Assembly (NCBI RefSeq): GCF_900090045.1
Contig: NC_041782.1
Location: forward strand, 1,361,001 to 1,425,000
DNA length: 64,000 nucleotides
Source of the DNA: Plasmodium malariae
Taxonomy: Eukaryota; Apicomplexa; Aconoidasida; Haemosporida; Plasmodiidae
Reading direction: 5' to 3'
The notes under the pieces were generated by a model that saw nothing but the letters and a program-made list of their open reading frames with translations, was not told the DNA's origin and ran no database searches. The translations under genes and the position numbers were made by a program. Shown one piece after another: positions 12,901-22,526 of this stretch (position 1 is its first letter; every line of letters starts with the position of its first letter).

Positions 12901-15900
12901 TAACTATGATCAGAAAGCTCAACTTTTTTATCATCATCACTTGGGATACCCCTTTTACTCCAACTACTGGTTATATTTTCACAGTCAACAATATGCTTCT
13001 TCATGTCCACATAATTTTTTTCATAATTCAAGTCGAATAGCTTACCATTTGATAACTTACCATTTGGAGATATAATTGAGGTAAAATATTTTTCAAAATT
13101 GGAAGTGTTGAAAGATAAGAAACTTTTCTTATCCTGCTCATTTATATTTATTCCTTCTATTGATATTTCGTTTTTGACCTCTACTTCATTATAATGTTTG
13201 CTACCCTTTGTATTCGAAAACTCTTCTTTTTTTTTCTTATTCATCATTCTTACATATGTTTCAGTAGCATTTTTGCTAATTTGGTTACATGTGGTTTTCT
13301 TATTCACTCCCTTCTTATAACTCGATATAGACTTAAATATTATTTCTGTTATCATTCGAAATGATAAAAGTTTCACCTCATTCACATTTGTCATTATGCA
13401 GATATCATGTATGTACTTTACCATTTTGGATATAAAGAAAAACGACTTAACTTCTGACACCACCTTGACTATAATCATTATAATAGAATCTAAACATGAA
13501 AGAGCGACTTTTTCGTACTTACTCAAAATATAAAATAGCTTGTTGTTATCCCCATCAATAAGGTTGTTAATTGGCTCGTTCCTACATTTCTTTCTGTGCT
13601 TATCGTTATGGTTAACGTTTTCCCTTTTTCTATTTTGCAATAGCTTGGACGACTTCGTCGACTTTACCGTGTAGTCGTTACATGCGATCGAATGGTTGGT
13701 ATGTGATATGTTCGATTGGAAGTACTCTCCTAAGTTATTTATGCTTTCTCCTTCCGTTTGTTTCCTATGTATGCTATTAGAATATTCACTGTTACTTCTG
13801 TGTGCACTGTTTTCACGACCTCTACGTCTGCTCTTTGATAGACCCTTTGTTACGTCCTCTGTTGCACCCTTTGCTGTAATTTCACCGATGTAAATACCTT
13901 CGTTGAGCTTTTTGTTAGTATCATCATCGTCTGCTTCTTCATGCCCATTAACCACCATGCGTGTATTTCCCCTTTTTTTCGATTTGATCCTGTCTATTGT
14001 GTTCATCTTTCTAACAATTGATGGTTCATCTAACTGCTGCCTCCTTTCCTTATGTTTATTAATACACTCCCGCTTGTACCTACTTTCTGCCTCTTTTTGA
14101 GGTAAAAAACTGGAGCTTAATTTATTTTGGTAAGTATGTATTTTTATCTGATTCAAATCAAAAAGATTGCTATTTATATTTGTTGCTTCTCCATTGGTTT
14201 TATTTTCTTCATGTTGAAAATTTGGATTTAACTGATTCGTATTACACGTTTGGCATATTTGGCAAGTCTGATACTTCCGACACGATTCACAAATTTGGAA
14301 TGTTTGATATATTTTCTGCCTTTGGTTTAGCACAATTTTCAAGAATAAGTTAATAAGTACATCGACGATAATAAAAGTGGTCTGAAAAATTAGAGGGTGT
14401 TGTATGAATAAGGAATAATAAAGAGTCTTCAATGAATTTGACAAAATTTCATACGATTGGTTACTAATGTTTAAATGATACATATCCTTATGTTCATTTG
14501 GTGATGTGTCTTCTTTTATTAATTCATAAAAATAATCGTTATATATAATATCTCTATTATTTCCAGACCAATGCATAATAAGTTGAAAATCCATTTTTTC
14601 AACCAATTTCTTCGTTTCTTTGATAAGAAACTCGTTGTCAGTAGTTGCCTTGGTGGAGTTCATTTTGTTCAAATCGCCATCAGAACAATACTTTTTTTTC
14701 ATTTGCTCTTTAAAATAGTACTCGCTTTTGCTAACAATTTCGCTGTTAAGAAATTTAAAATAAATAGCAAAATTCTGAACGTTCATAAGATTTAACTGTG
14801 AAATAGGTAAGGTTAAATTGGAAATATTTGAAAGATAGTATAAAGACGAAAATATTATTATAAATTTATAAACATAAAGACAGGAATAAAACGGGATAGT
14901 ACTCCAATTGTCTCCTAACAAGAGATCGCATATATCTCTAACCATATATCTACTATTTTTTAAATCAAAGTGATTTACAAAATAATTATTATTGCTTAGT
15001 ATGATGTTCTCTTCAGTTGTTATTAAGTTAGACTTCGTCCTATGCTCACTCTCCCCTATTTCAGTAGTACCAAAATTGCATTTGTTCATTTTAATTTGTT
15101 TTAATTTTTTTGCTATACTTTTTAACGATTTTAGCAAATTTAACTGTATATTTATTTCCTTCTCTTGATAAAGCGAATTAATGATTGGATCCACTAACAG
15201 TTGGAATATGAACAGAGTGTCGAACTGTCCGTTGAGCGGTCCACTGTGTGTATTGGCAGCGTTGTTGGGAGCACATCTGTATGCGGTAGTAGTTCCTATA
15301 GTAGTAGTGCTGTCTGTGATAGTAGAGCCTATGGCAATTCTACGTGCAGTAGTGTCACCCATGACAGTGTTATATACAGCACTGCTATGTAATGAAGTGG
15401 ATTCCGCAGTGGAATGTTCGATGCAAATATCACCGCTGACTTCTCTGCTGAGCCTGGAAAATATGTTTCTCCTAAATATAGAATATGTATTTATCTCTTC
15501 CTTGTACAGTTCATCGATGTACTTGTTCCTTTTGTTCATTATCTCTTTCACTAACTGATCATCCTCCCCCTTAGGTGAAAATTCATTTTTATCAAAGAGC
15601 AATACATGTTCAAATGTGTTATTATATTTAACCAAAGTTAAGTACACATACTGAACGTACAGATGAAATATGCTACTATTAACATATACTTCATTGATGC
15701 TATACAAATATTGAAATTTTCTGGATGGTATTTTTTTAACACATAAACCAATACTTAATATTAAAGTGGTACGAATATTTTCAGCATTGATAACATAATT
15801 AGATTTTCCAAAAATATAGAATGCACTAGTTTTTCTATTAGCTACATCTGAGTAAAAAATATTATTTAAAGCAAAAAGAATACGAAATAAATTTTGTTCA

Positions 15901-18900
15901 TCTAATACATTCTCAATATAATAAGCTGTTATATATTGATTGAAACTTTTACTAATAGAAAAGTTCATATCATTTTGTAATATATAGCAACCTAACTTGT
16001 CCTCAAATAATTCATGTGTTTTTTTTACTATGTCATTTTTTTGATCTAATTTTTTTCTTAATTCTTCTAAGTAGTTCATTTTTTTTTTTTTATCAATTTT
16101 TGGATTATTACTAAATTCTTTTTCAAATTTTATTGATGCATCTTTGTTTATGCTAGATTTCTCACTAGGAAAACCATCCCACTTGGTTCCCTTTTTTTCC
16201 CTGCGCCATTTCTGCTCTTTTTCTTCCTTATTATGTGGGTATCCAGTCGTGCCGCTCCTTTTTCCGCTACTTATATCGCTACTTATGCCACTACTTATGC
16301 CGCCAACCGTTGCGCTGTTTGCGCTGTGCAAATGCAGAATGTGCTTAATGCTTGCTTTATAAATGGCTTGGTATTCGTTAAGGTATGTCAAAACACTTTC
16401 TATATTTTTTTCCTTAGTCAGATCGGTATTATACTTGTTTGATAGCAACATGAAGTTATTGAAATCTAACTGGTTGTCAGTGTTTCGTTTTACACATATG
16501 GCATCATTTCTCATGAGCTGTATGCATTCGAAACACTTTCGTGTATACAATGTTGTACACTTTTCTTTATATAAATTAAAAAAATAAGTCTTATAAATAT
16601 ATGAAAAATTTGTATATAGAGTTAAAAACATATTCTCGTTATCATTTATAGCTATCTCATCATTAAGTTTGAAAAAAATGGTAATAAGCTTATTTGCATA
16701 TTTCACATTAAAATATTTAGCTATAACACAAAGGTTGTTTACAGTTCCTAAGTAAAAAAGAGTGTTTTCAAATTCTTCATTATTCTGAATTGTCCTTAGA
16801 AGCTCTACTAATACATAAAAAAATATGGTAATATATGTTTGATAGCTGTATATTTTTTCTATCTCCCCTTTTACATAGCTAGTAAAATATACTTTCATCA
16901 ACCTAAGTAAGCTTGCAAACTGATGACTCAGTGGCTCAGCATTAGACAAATAAAGCACATTACTTCTACACCTGCTCCTACTTCGGTTTCGATGTGCGCT
17001 TCTTTGACTGACTCGGTTACTATCTCTTCCGTTGTGCATTCCACTTATAGTAACACTAGTATTCCTAATGCCTCCAGTACCTCTAGTACTTATAGTACCC
17101 CTCTCACCCCTGTAAATGTTGTCCCCATCGATGGAATCCATTAACTTACGGACCCCCTTCAAGTCCAAGTTAAAATAAAGCTTAATAAAGGCATTGACCT
17201 TCCTTCTTCTCCCTTCATGACATTTGAATGAGTAGGTTTTTAAGTACGTATTTATCAGCTTTATACTAATAGTTTTTGCTATCTTTATGTAACACAATTT
17301 TATCAAATAGTTGTATCGGTTAATCCATTTCTCCTTTTCTATTTTTTGGAAAAATTTTTTTTTCCTCATATTTCGACTTTTTCGATGTTTATATATTTCT
17401 CGTCTTTTCCGACCTTTTCTATACCTTCGGCCAATTCTCTTTATGTTTTCTATTATTTTCTTATAATATATACTGTCCCCCCCGAATAACGGAACGAATC
17501 CGCTGTTCTGCAGCCCATTGTGGTGCATTTCACTATGCGTTATTACTCGGTCATGCAAATGCAAAAAGGAATGCATTATTTCAAAGTAGGTATGATTCTG
17601 AATGAAGGAAATACTTTTATTATGAGTAAAACTCCTTAAAATAGACATAAGCTGCAAACTCAAAAACGACACAGCTACATTTGGGTGATAACAATACATA
17701 AATAACACAGACATTATTTTACTCATGTTTGGTAATACTAAATAATTATAATGCAGTCTTGAATGTAATCTTAAATTTTTCTTATTCATATAATTATACA
17801 GTGATATACATATAATGTTTAGTGACTTCAGAACAAGTAAAACAATTTTGTAATTGCTTTTTATGTTAATTAAAAATTCAAATAACAAGGCATATAAAAT
17901 CCTGGGTGAATATATAGAAAAGTTGTATTGAAAAGCAAATGATATTAATTCCTTTATATAATCTACTGAGGGATACATATATATAAAATAGTGCAAGTGC
18001 GTGTCATAAAACATTCTATTATTAACAAATCCGTCTTTCAAAATTTCCTCTTCACCATTATTAACATCTATTATTGAACCATTACTATCAACAAAGTAAC
18101 CATACTTTTTACTTTTCATCTTAAAATTTGAGTCATTACTTAATAATATATTTAAAAAAAAATGAAAAATTTTTATAATATGTTTATTTGGTATTAAAAG
18201 CCATGTTTTTATTTCGTCTTCATAACATCCTACGTTCATTATTTCATCTGAGTTATCATTGCCCTTTTCATTTATGTACTCCATTTTTCCTTCCTTCATA
18301 ACGATTGAACCTTTTCTCCTTGTGCTCTCCTCCTCGTTGTATGGACCACTGTAAGGGGAAACCCCTTTCCCCCTACCGCCGGCAATTTCATTTAAATTTA
18401 CATCGTTACCACCTCCGGTGCCACATCCGACCTTATACCCAATACCGTTTCCTTTATCGCTTCCTTTTTCGCTTCCTTTATAGCTTCCTTTATAGCTTCC
18501 TTTATCGCTTCCTCTATCGCTTCCTCTATCGCTTCCTCTATCGCTTCCTCTATCGCTTCCTCTATCGCTTCCTCTATCTCTTCTTTTATCGCTTCCTTCA
18601 TCGCTTCTTTGACCACGTCCGACGTCATTTCCAACGCCGCTTTTTTGGCAATTCCCTGAAGAGGTACCTCTTCTCCTGACCACGTAATCCTCACTCGCGT
18701 ACAGAACGCATAAGGGGCTGCTAACCTTCGGGAGAAGACCAAATATAACATTCGGATTGTAAGAGTAATGATCAAAATAGTGATGAAAAGACAGTAGTAA
18801 GTTAATTTCCAGTAATATATATATAATGGTTAGGTCATTATTATATGTATCTGATATGTCTGCAATAATTTGAATGATTACCTCTATATTAGTATTATTC

Positions 18901-21900
18901 TGATTAGTATCATTAATAAAGCTATTTAAATATTTGAAACTTTTTTTATAGTTAGAAGGTTTTTTCATAATATTTTGATTAGATAAATGTGTCATGGTAT
19001 TTATGTCTAGACCACTTGATATTATTAATATATAATGCTTCAATATAATAAGAGAAACGATGATACCTATTTTTGTATTTGATTTAAACTTCTCTTTCAA
19101 AAAGTTGAATACACAATTGTTTGTATAAACACATGATATAAAAATAGTAAAAATTTCCATAATTTCGATAAAGGTAGATATATAATGGTTTGATATAATA
19201 TGTTTAACTACACTCTTAGAATTACTATTAACATAATTTTCATTAATTAATATGTATAATAAACAGTAAGCTAATTTTAATACATGGTTAGTGAACACTA
19301 CTAAAAGATGTACTTTATTTAAACAGTTTTGTAGAATAACTCTAAAACTATTTATTATTCTATAATCTGGTATACCCTTTATATTTGCATAGTTTATATA
19401 TAACTGGCTATCATTATTATATATACAAGATATATCATGTATTCCTGTATTATTAATAGTTGTATTAAAAAATACAAAAAAATAATATATATATATTTCT
19501 AATATTCTTTTAATATTATGCTCTTCATCCTCCTCCTCCTTATTTATATATAATATTAACCTTGAAATAATATAAAGGATTTTCTCATAATATTCATTAG
19601 TATATTTCATCATAACAATTGTATTAAAATATATATCTAAAACTTTTGTACATATCATACTTATGTCATCCACTTTCTCCTTATTCTTTTCATTCCATAT
19701 ACTGCGCCTACTTACGAAATTTTTTTCATACTTCATCTTACCACTTTTTTCACTTACCCTTTTTGTACCATCTTTAAAATTAGAAGTACTCCCCTTTTCT
19801 TCACCACTGAGATTTCTCCTACCTCTGCTTCTGTGACTTCTTTTGCCACAATTTTTGCCACAATTTTTGCCACTATTTTTGCAACTATTTCTGTCACAAT
19901 TTTTGCCGCTATTTCTGTCACTATTTTTGCCACTATTTCCGTCACTATTTTTGCCGCTATTTTTTCCGCTACTTTTTCGACTGTTCCTTATACAGTTGAT
20001 GTTCCCTTCGGGATTCCCATCAACATGTTCACATTTTGCTAATTCATGGCCACATCTGCTATACATTTGTGCTTTATCCTCATCTTCAGTGAATGAGTCC
20101 TTCTGCTGTTTATTCGTATTAATTTTCTCATCTTCCAAATGGTCTTTTTCGGTAACACTTTGAATTTCATTTGAACGCATAAATTCCTCGTGTTTTGCTA
20201 ATGTAGTCGATACGCTAACACCGTTTGCATAAACACGTTCGCTTTTTTTATCCTCTGTCTGCACACCTTCCTTATCACTATTAACCCCCCCATCATTTGG
20301 ACAACTGAAGGTATTATTCGTTGAGTCCGCTTTGTTATTGCTGCTGTTAGACTCGATGCTTGTACGAGGAAGGGAGCCATCATTAAGATGATAACTACTC
20401 TCACTGATGTTGCCTCTGCTGTTCTCTGGTACATTTTCACATGAGTCTGACATGTCCTTTTTTGGATTTTTCCTGTATAGACTCGTTTGACTGATGATGT
20501 CACTAAAAATGTTTCCGTTATTTAACGTGCAAGGTAAATTTGATTTTAAGGATGACTGTATGGTGTAAGTAGTACATGTGTCATCACTGGTATTTTCTAC
20601 TGACAGCTGAATAACATCATTTTCAATATACACATTAGTATTTTTATTGTTTGTTAATATGAAATTTTTCTTTTTATAACTCGAATTCATATACATGATA
20701 CTATACAAGACCGAGGGGAACTGGATATCGTCAAAAATTTTCAAAAATATTTTGTACATCATATCAGTATGTTTATTACTGCAGCTGTTATTACTGCTGC
20801 TGTTATTATTGCCGCTCTTGCTACTGCTGCTGTTATTATTGCTTCGACTATTATTACTTCCATAATTATTAATGCCACTATTACAATAGCGATAATCTAA
20901 ATATATCATGCTCTTAAATACATCGATGAGCACATTCTTCGCCAGGTGAGGAACTTGCATAAAGATATCTACATACAACTCAAGGTACGTGTATACGTGA
21001 TCACGGAGATTGTTATTACTACTAATGTTGCTACCTCTATTGTTACTGCTAGGATTATTATTCCTATTTGACTCCATGTAATAATTAACTCTTTCTATAA
21101 TTTTCTTTTTTAAATAACTATCTTCTTTTATTATACATAACATTAATAATCTCGTCATTATATTATGCCGTTCATCGTTTTTTTTAATATAAAGCATTTC
21201 ATTAAGTATGAAATTTATTATATTTTTAATAATATTATTAATTTCTGACTTCTTCACATTATATTTATTGTTTAGGTTACTGCAACAAAGCATATTGTAC
21301 TTACTCGAATTGTAACTCTCTTTTTGAAAAGCAGAATTGATGTTAGCTTCGTTTATTAAGTGTGTTTTGTATTCTTCTTTTTTCAGACATATCAGGTTTG
21401 AAATTTTGGTGTACTTAAAAACGTTACTTAATCCCTTTCCTTGATCAGTTCTGTACCATTTGGAATAACCACTGGAGTTTCGGCAGCATTTTCTATTGCA
21501 CTCACGGCAATTATTACGCATGCGGGCCTTCCTTTCACGGTAACCGCTCCATCTGCTATAGCTTTTGCTGCTGATACTACCACTAATACTATTATTACAA
21601 CTATTAACATGACCATCCCCCAGCATTTCTATATTTCCCCATTTTGTAAATTCCTCTTCATAAACAAAGCAGTATTTATCACCATCAAAAAAGGTATATT
21701 TTAAAATGTTATCGAATATATTTACATCATGAAATTTTGCGGAAACCTTATCTTGTGAACCTCCCTTTTCAACAATTTTTATTTCATCCTTTATATTTTC
21801 TTCAAAATATGTATCAACAGCATTACTGAAACGATTATAAATGCAGTAATAAATAATATCGTAAGTTAAGTATAATAACAAAAGTTGGTTATCATGACTA

Positions 21901-22082
21901 ACCTTTTGTATTTGTAGAAAAGAAAATACATAATTTAAAATTTCACATTTATGATACATAATGTATATTTTAAGGGTGTTCATTATTTCGTGGTTCAATT
22001 TTTTTTCTTCATCCAGACAGTTCAGTAAAATAAATATTATCTCCTCTAGCTCAAAATTTTTTATATTTCCCTTTTTTCTCAT
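6909..22082 (-). CDS. Giant conserved Plasmodium protein of unknown function, probable alpha-solenoid scaffold
   Basis: An intronless ORF of about 5,057 codons. I start it at the Met beginning MRKKGNIKNFELEEIIFIL (codon at 22082-22080). The ORF is open for 42 codons further upstream, but those read like intergenic CACATA repeat (CTSLHTHVYNT, ARTYIYTNIS), so I exclude them. The protein alternates long leucine/isoleucine/asparagine-rich helical stretches, the pattern expected of HEAT/ARM-like repeats, with charged low-complexity inserts. I recognise no catalytic motif. Insert repeats include (GS-N-DE)n near 7.58-7.79 kb, (VKSN)n near 12.7-12.77 kb, (DRGS/KGS)n near 18.45-18.61 kb and (NSGKNSDR)-type near 19.84-19.98 kb. 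Its size would suit a scaffold such as a proteasome- or translation-associated HEAT protein, but no family could be assigned from sequence alone. It converges with the INTS11-like gene. Confidence 0.85.
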   Translation of the reverse strand: MRKKGNIKNFELEEIIFILLNCLDEEKKLNHEIMNTLKIYIMYHKCEILNYVFSFLQIQKVSHDNQLLLLYLTYDIIYYCIYNRFSNAVDTYFEENIKDEIKIVEKGGSQDKVSAKFHDVNIFDNILKYTFFDGDKYCFVYEEEFTKWGNIEMLGDGHVNSCNNSISGSISSKSYSRWSGYRERKARMRNNCRECNRKCCRNSSGYSKWYRTDQGKGLSNVFKYTKISNLICLKKEEYKTHLINEANINSAFQKESYNSSKYNMLCCSNLNNKYNVKKSEINNIIKNIINFILNEMLYIKKNDERHNIMTRLLMLCIIKEDSYLKKKIIERVNYYMESNRNNNPSSNNRGSNISSNNNLRDHVYTYLELYVDIFMQVPHLAKNVLIDVFKSMIYLDYRYCNSGINNYGSNNSRSNNNSSSSKSGNNNSSSNNSCSNKHTDMMYKIFLKIFDDIQFPSVLYSIMYMNSSYKKKNFILTNNKNTNVYIENDVIQLSVENTSDDTCTTYTIQSSLKSNLPCTLNNGNIFSDIISQTSLYRKNPKKDMSDSCENVPENSRGNISESSYHLNDGSLPRTSIESNSSNNKADSTNNTFSCPNDGGVNSDKEGVQTEDKKSERVYANGVSVSTTLAKHEEFMRSNEIQSVTEKDHLEDEKINTNKQQKDSFTEDEDKAQMYSRCGHELAKCEHVDGNPEGNINCIRNSRKSSGKNSGKNSDGNSGKNSDRNSGKNCDRNSCKNSGKNCGKNCGKRSHRSRGRRNLSGEEKGSTSNFKDGTKRVSEKSGKMKYEKNFVSRRSIWNEKNKEKVDDISMICTKVLDIYFNTIVMMKYTNEYYEKILYIISRLILYINKEEEDEEHNIKRILEIYIYYFFVFFNTTINNTGIHDISCIYNNDSQLYINYANIKGIPDYRIINSFRVILQNCLNKVHLLVVFTNHVLKLAYCLLYILINENYVNSNSKSVVKHIISNHYISTFIEIMEIFTIFISCVYTNNCVFNFLKEKFKSNTKIGIIVSLIILKHYILIISSGLDINTMTHLSNQNIMKKPSNYKKSFKYLNSFINDTNQNNTNIEVIIQIIADISDTYNNDLTIIYILLEINLLLSFHHYFDHYSYNPNVIFGLLPKVSSPLCVLYASEDYVVRRRGTSSGNCQKSGVGNDVGRGQRSDEGSDKRRDRGSDRGSDRGSDRGSDRGSDRGSDKGSYKGSYKGSEKGSDKGNGIGYKVGCGTGGGNDVNLNEIAGGRGKGVSPYSGPYNEEESTRRKGSIVMKEGKMEYINEKGNDNSDEIMNVGCYEDEIKTWLLIPNKHIIKIFHFFLNILLSNDSNFKMKSKKYGYFVDSNGSIIDVNNGEEEILKDGFVNNRMFYDTHLHYFIYMYPSVDYIKELISFAFQYNFSIYSPRILYALLFEFLINIKSNYKIVLLVLKSLNIICISLYNYMNKKNLRLHSRLHYNYLVLPNMSKIMSVLFMYCYHPNVAVSFLSLQLMSILRSFTHNKSISFIQNHTYFEIMHSFLHLHDRVITHSEMHHNGLQNSGFVPLFGGDSIYYKKIIENIKRIGRRYRKGRKRREIYKHRKSRNMRKKKFFQKIEKEKWINRYNYLIKLCYIKIAKTISIKLINTYLKTYSFKCHEGRRRKVNAFIKLYFNLDLKGVRKLMDSIDGDNIYRGERGTISTRGTGGIRNTSVTISGMHNGRDSNRVSQRSAHRNRSRSRCRSNVLYLSNAEPLSHQFASLLRLMKVYFTSYVKGEIEKIYSYQTYITIFFYVLVELLRTIQNNEEFENTLFYLGTVNNLCVIAKYFNVKYANKLITIFFKLNDEIAINDNENMFLTLYTNFSYIYKTYFFNLYKEKCTTLYTRKCFECIQLMRNDAICVKRNTDNQLDFNNFMLLSNKYNTDLTKEKNIESVLTYLNEYQAIYKASIKHILHLHSANSATVGGISSGISSDISSGKRSGTTGYPHNKEEKEQKWRREKKGTKWDGFPSEKSSINKDASIKFEKEFSNNPKIDKKKKMNYLEELRKKLDQKNDIVKKTHELFEDKLGCYILQNDMNFSISKSFNQYITAYYIENVLDEQNLFRILFALNNIFYSDVANRKTSAFYIFGKSNYVINAENIRTTLILSIGLCVKKIPSRKFQYLYSINEVYVNSSIFHLYVQYVYLTLVKYNNTFEHVLLFDKNEFSPKGEDDQLVKEIMNKRNKYIDELYKEEINTYSIFRRNIFSRLSREVSGDICIEHSTAESTSLHSSAVYNTVMGDTTARRIAIGSTITDSTTTIGTTTAYRCAPNNAANTHSGPLNGQFDTLFIFQLLVDPIINSLYQEKEINIQLNLLKSLKSIAKKLKQIKMNKCNFGTTEIGESEHRTKSNLITTEENIILSNNNYFVNHFDLKNSRYMVRDICDLLLGDNWSTIPFYSCLYVYKFIIIFSSLYYLSNISNLTLPISQLNLMNVQNFAIYFKFLNSEIVSKSEYYFKEQMKKKYCSDGDLNKMNSTKATTDNEFLIKETKKLVEKMDFQLIMHWSGNNRDIIYNDYFYELIKEDTSPNEHKDMYHLNISNQSYEILSNSLKTLYYSLFIQHPLIFQTTFIIVDVLINLFLKIVLNQRQKIYQTFQICESCRKYQTCQICQTCNTNQLNPNFQHEENKTNGEATNINSNLFDLNQIKIHTYQNKLSSSFLPQKEAESRYKRECINKHKERRQQLDEPSIVRKMNTIDRIKSKKRGNTRMVVNGHEEADDDDTNKKLNEGIYIGEITAKGATEDVTKGLSKSRRRGRENSAHRSNSEYSNSIHRKQTEGESINNLGEYFQSNISHTNHSIACNDYTVKSTKSSKLLQNRKRENVNHNDKHRKKCRNEPINNLIDGDNNKLFYILSKYEKVALSCLDSIIMIIVKVVSEVKSFFFISKMVKYIHDICIMTNVNEVKLLSFRMITEIIFKSISSYKKGVNKKTTCNQISKNATETYVRMMNKKKKEEFSNTKGSKHYNEVEVKNEISIEGININEQDKKSFLSFNTSNFEKYFTSIISPNGKLSNGKLFDLNYEKNYVDMKKHIVDCENITSSWSKRGIPSDDDKKVELSDHSYLHNMNDNNLSSIPNEKYVEEEKNDNGERGSKNEDHMSEVNGEVKGEVNVKSNVKSNVKSNVKSNVEKKSEGSYLCECIGLLIPYIKDDQKIISYFSICSICVIIGKLAKRKILSDTHFVFFFFNSIEVVLNVLNKLSSHNCVNEKRKSMRKKKEGHQNQQKRKDYHFIREKNEKTRENNMEMCLKYNLPNNYEFFTEEYCEDSGQHIIEKTCYSDENDGKSGVSIGSCSGGGSKEYHRQVTKQSYLYEAKKREETNITTHEAKKRIIGKNFNIKNIRNYIYIIEFHQKFYQYLNKKIKEINNDKYQKGLIKNLSMIRGNKKKEVNLYKLINTIIIEYFSNDEKRCYINNLICCMHNTNKRISMNGLNLLMYYLVSEQINNTDIEVILSRMFSELSYYVKMNVLNDKNFKLNEKTDKQTNNTLDTYYYNIWKCSQKKRDEANILERSLYIILLLCRKYFYITINMLCTIQSKYNYEHIYFIYMICNNKTLLNKTLDYLFYIMNNLHIHKLNNNFSNILSLLFHFIKFKNTYIKSYAKKYFVELFLIVYYVLGVKQLSHLGSNASMGGNARSSISGNMHGNSFNIRNRSTSEGSPPNRFTLDSEHILAYNKKEEKLEGAGFYKNEKYNKIHSTGENNSEALMRENGAAIGVTITDDGLNMDEVNSNSANCEKGDCSTDHCNIYTKRRNNNERNSDSSIRRNSGSRRDRNRGGSRERYLRSKDMSSGKYVEGKDTMSKEDKLLGSIMNRSIFFLGKRNIFKNSYIKNISKDEYNEKIYNNYTCNISVNNTLNCYNIVKELLILNNKQSVLSYCDEHKIDKLLYYKHSFENGLTKLIYIFLKKNDTFKIFKFLIYFIKSSDNINYIIISLIILSQIPLCLHIKEKNLKIIEPLINVLYCINSKYKNTLVTKYLHLSFTNFFIIFKNIFKYQSERGLKPFSLFIKEKYTLSILNSLFNNLNNTDKNIVKETLKAFREASKYDTSHWPSPICSSFIKILTDPSVVLLYLNNSESIEKVYMCKILSEIFRTLKRERLRSCRSGMNSRHGPSEGRNIELKLKKKNIYEVATYLLINLVDKKKQISSNVWVALKELIRFKFSDSVNDTLLFFEEKIYLSSDADVDREENFHHARKEYFNETQIIMNKKKSTSTKSAYWTKLSKNDNAISYKEIPKNARSETMNNNPPCDEVNGLIEKIRRGKGRYSTTAPACVRLNAEIDNDANSDTCSNTCANGYVNVNANASSSDDSIPGTFDWDDEKKGRCGDNASDYSTEETPTKERSYTQGNRKRNYAGTRSNKQTEMFREIVGEKSYDEKSGNDESDNSNQREKQKINMHYYKLFVEIFIPLIICIDTKTSYSNRAIFTEINNYLYSEEYSKESSRTNNFSRIKHVHDTLYDIFFKHLNLNLTNINCLYRAYIILLNSRRYFDKKLWNCNIPINENVLKMIKEYELKNTKSRAEHVLFGDLKNYVHKKNSHISKENFKENNISKSFTSVLTNTLLSTFSETLKYSYDNFLFFNNENSTTNSNNNVHTNNRQYIAAAFYVEEHTRVKDYKIGKNYGSNLNNNKMKIHKYGTEQSFIKEEEHYGDGKDEYSTNELRGETSNILPESSSIDLEGADNLMFYNKHIDDKFTDEECKNGKKTPTNEQMGLKNHHCSTKNGNNENLLYEKQLIRDLKKKGILYCTGGLEYNEELSFDSNKRINRENYGIFISSSDEGSNDEGSNDEGSNDEGSNDEGCSDEGSNDEGSNDEGCNDEGSNDEGSNDEGSNDEGSNEKCSKDCQHGESGKYGVYDKCREEDGEGVEDRMTAAQGRVRENSGLDTKLIKRKLKKIKLLNKHYNFVNHFKNVQSLNMNENVLYWIELLKFLKEDPHNLVSSKEIKTFNFTDFFEASLICALTVVKFVSLSLNCKKLYKKTLKYLENSTKEEEQNTDRKLQHKNENKYKDEQRKIKEMYFIHSLYISMKLEALCSSITKQLCTFLQEDKTDIHLPIIKSLSILSILKPSA
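7580..7795 (-). repeat. 15-bp coding tandem repeat (NDEGS)n
   Basis: About a dozen copies of a 15-bp unit (plus-strand TCATTGCTTCCTTCA and the variant TCATTGCTACCCTCA) encode an acidic NDEGS pentapeptide array near the C-terminus of the giant ORF. Occasional Cys or Ser replaces a residue (CSDEGS, CNDEGS). Because the period is a multiple of three, other frames are also open and give spurious ORFs on both strands. Confidence 0.9.
12705..12765 (-). repeat. 12-bp coding repeat (VKSN)n
   Basis: The plus-strand unit ACATTTGATTTG repeats about five times and encodes Val-Lys-Ser-Asn in the giant ORF, within a lysine/glutamate-rich insert. Confidence 0.85.
18450..18610 (-). repeat. 12-bp coding repeat (DRGS/YKGS)n
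   Basis: A 12-bp unit (plus-strand TCGCTTCCTCTA and variants) encodes a run of RGSD, KGSY and KGSD tetrapeptides, a glycine/serine/charged insert in the N-terminal half of the giant ORF. Long open frames on the plus strand and in the second minus frame here are shadows of this array. Confidence 0.85.
19835..19985 (-). repeat. Degenerate Asn/Ser/Gly/Lys coding repeat
   Basis: Units related to plus-strand CTATTTTTGCCA and CTATTTCTGTCA encode NSGKNSDRNSGKNCDRNS-type sequence in the giant ORF. Copies differ by point changes that swap Ser/Cys and Lys/Arg/Asp. Confidence 0.8.
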
Positions 22083-22495
22083 CTTGCTCAAAAAAGTTAA
22101 AGGGAAAATAGAAACGTGAGTGCTTATGTTTGTATAAATATATGTGCGTGCAAATGTATTATATACGTGCGTATGTAGGGATGTACATATGGGTATACAC
22201 GCGCACACTTGGTTTTATATTCTACATATACACCTTTTAAAATGAGCGAAAAAATAAAAGTGCGTGGGTCCCCCAAATAGCGCTACATAATTGCATTTAT
22301 TGTTGTAAAACGTGAAATGTGAACAAAAAATTTGTGTACAAGAAGGGGAAATATATTTTCCTGTGTGTGTGTGTGTGTAAAGTCGTCCACATACTGTGAG
22401 CAATGAGTTGTGTTTTTATATGTGTACGCTTAAAAAGTGCATACTTACATATACGTATATATACATGTGCATATCTACATATACGTATATATACA

Positions 22496-22526
<31 letters not shown>

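Noticed and set aside
22083..22208. 42-codon N-terminal extension of the giant ORF (starting MCACIPICTSLHTHVY)
   Set aside because: It translates a CACATA/GTGCGT-type intergenic tract; the downstream Met with MRKKGN is a better start.
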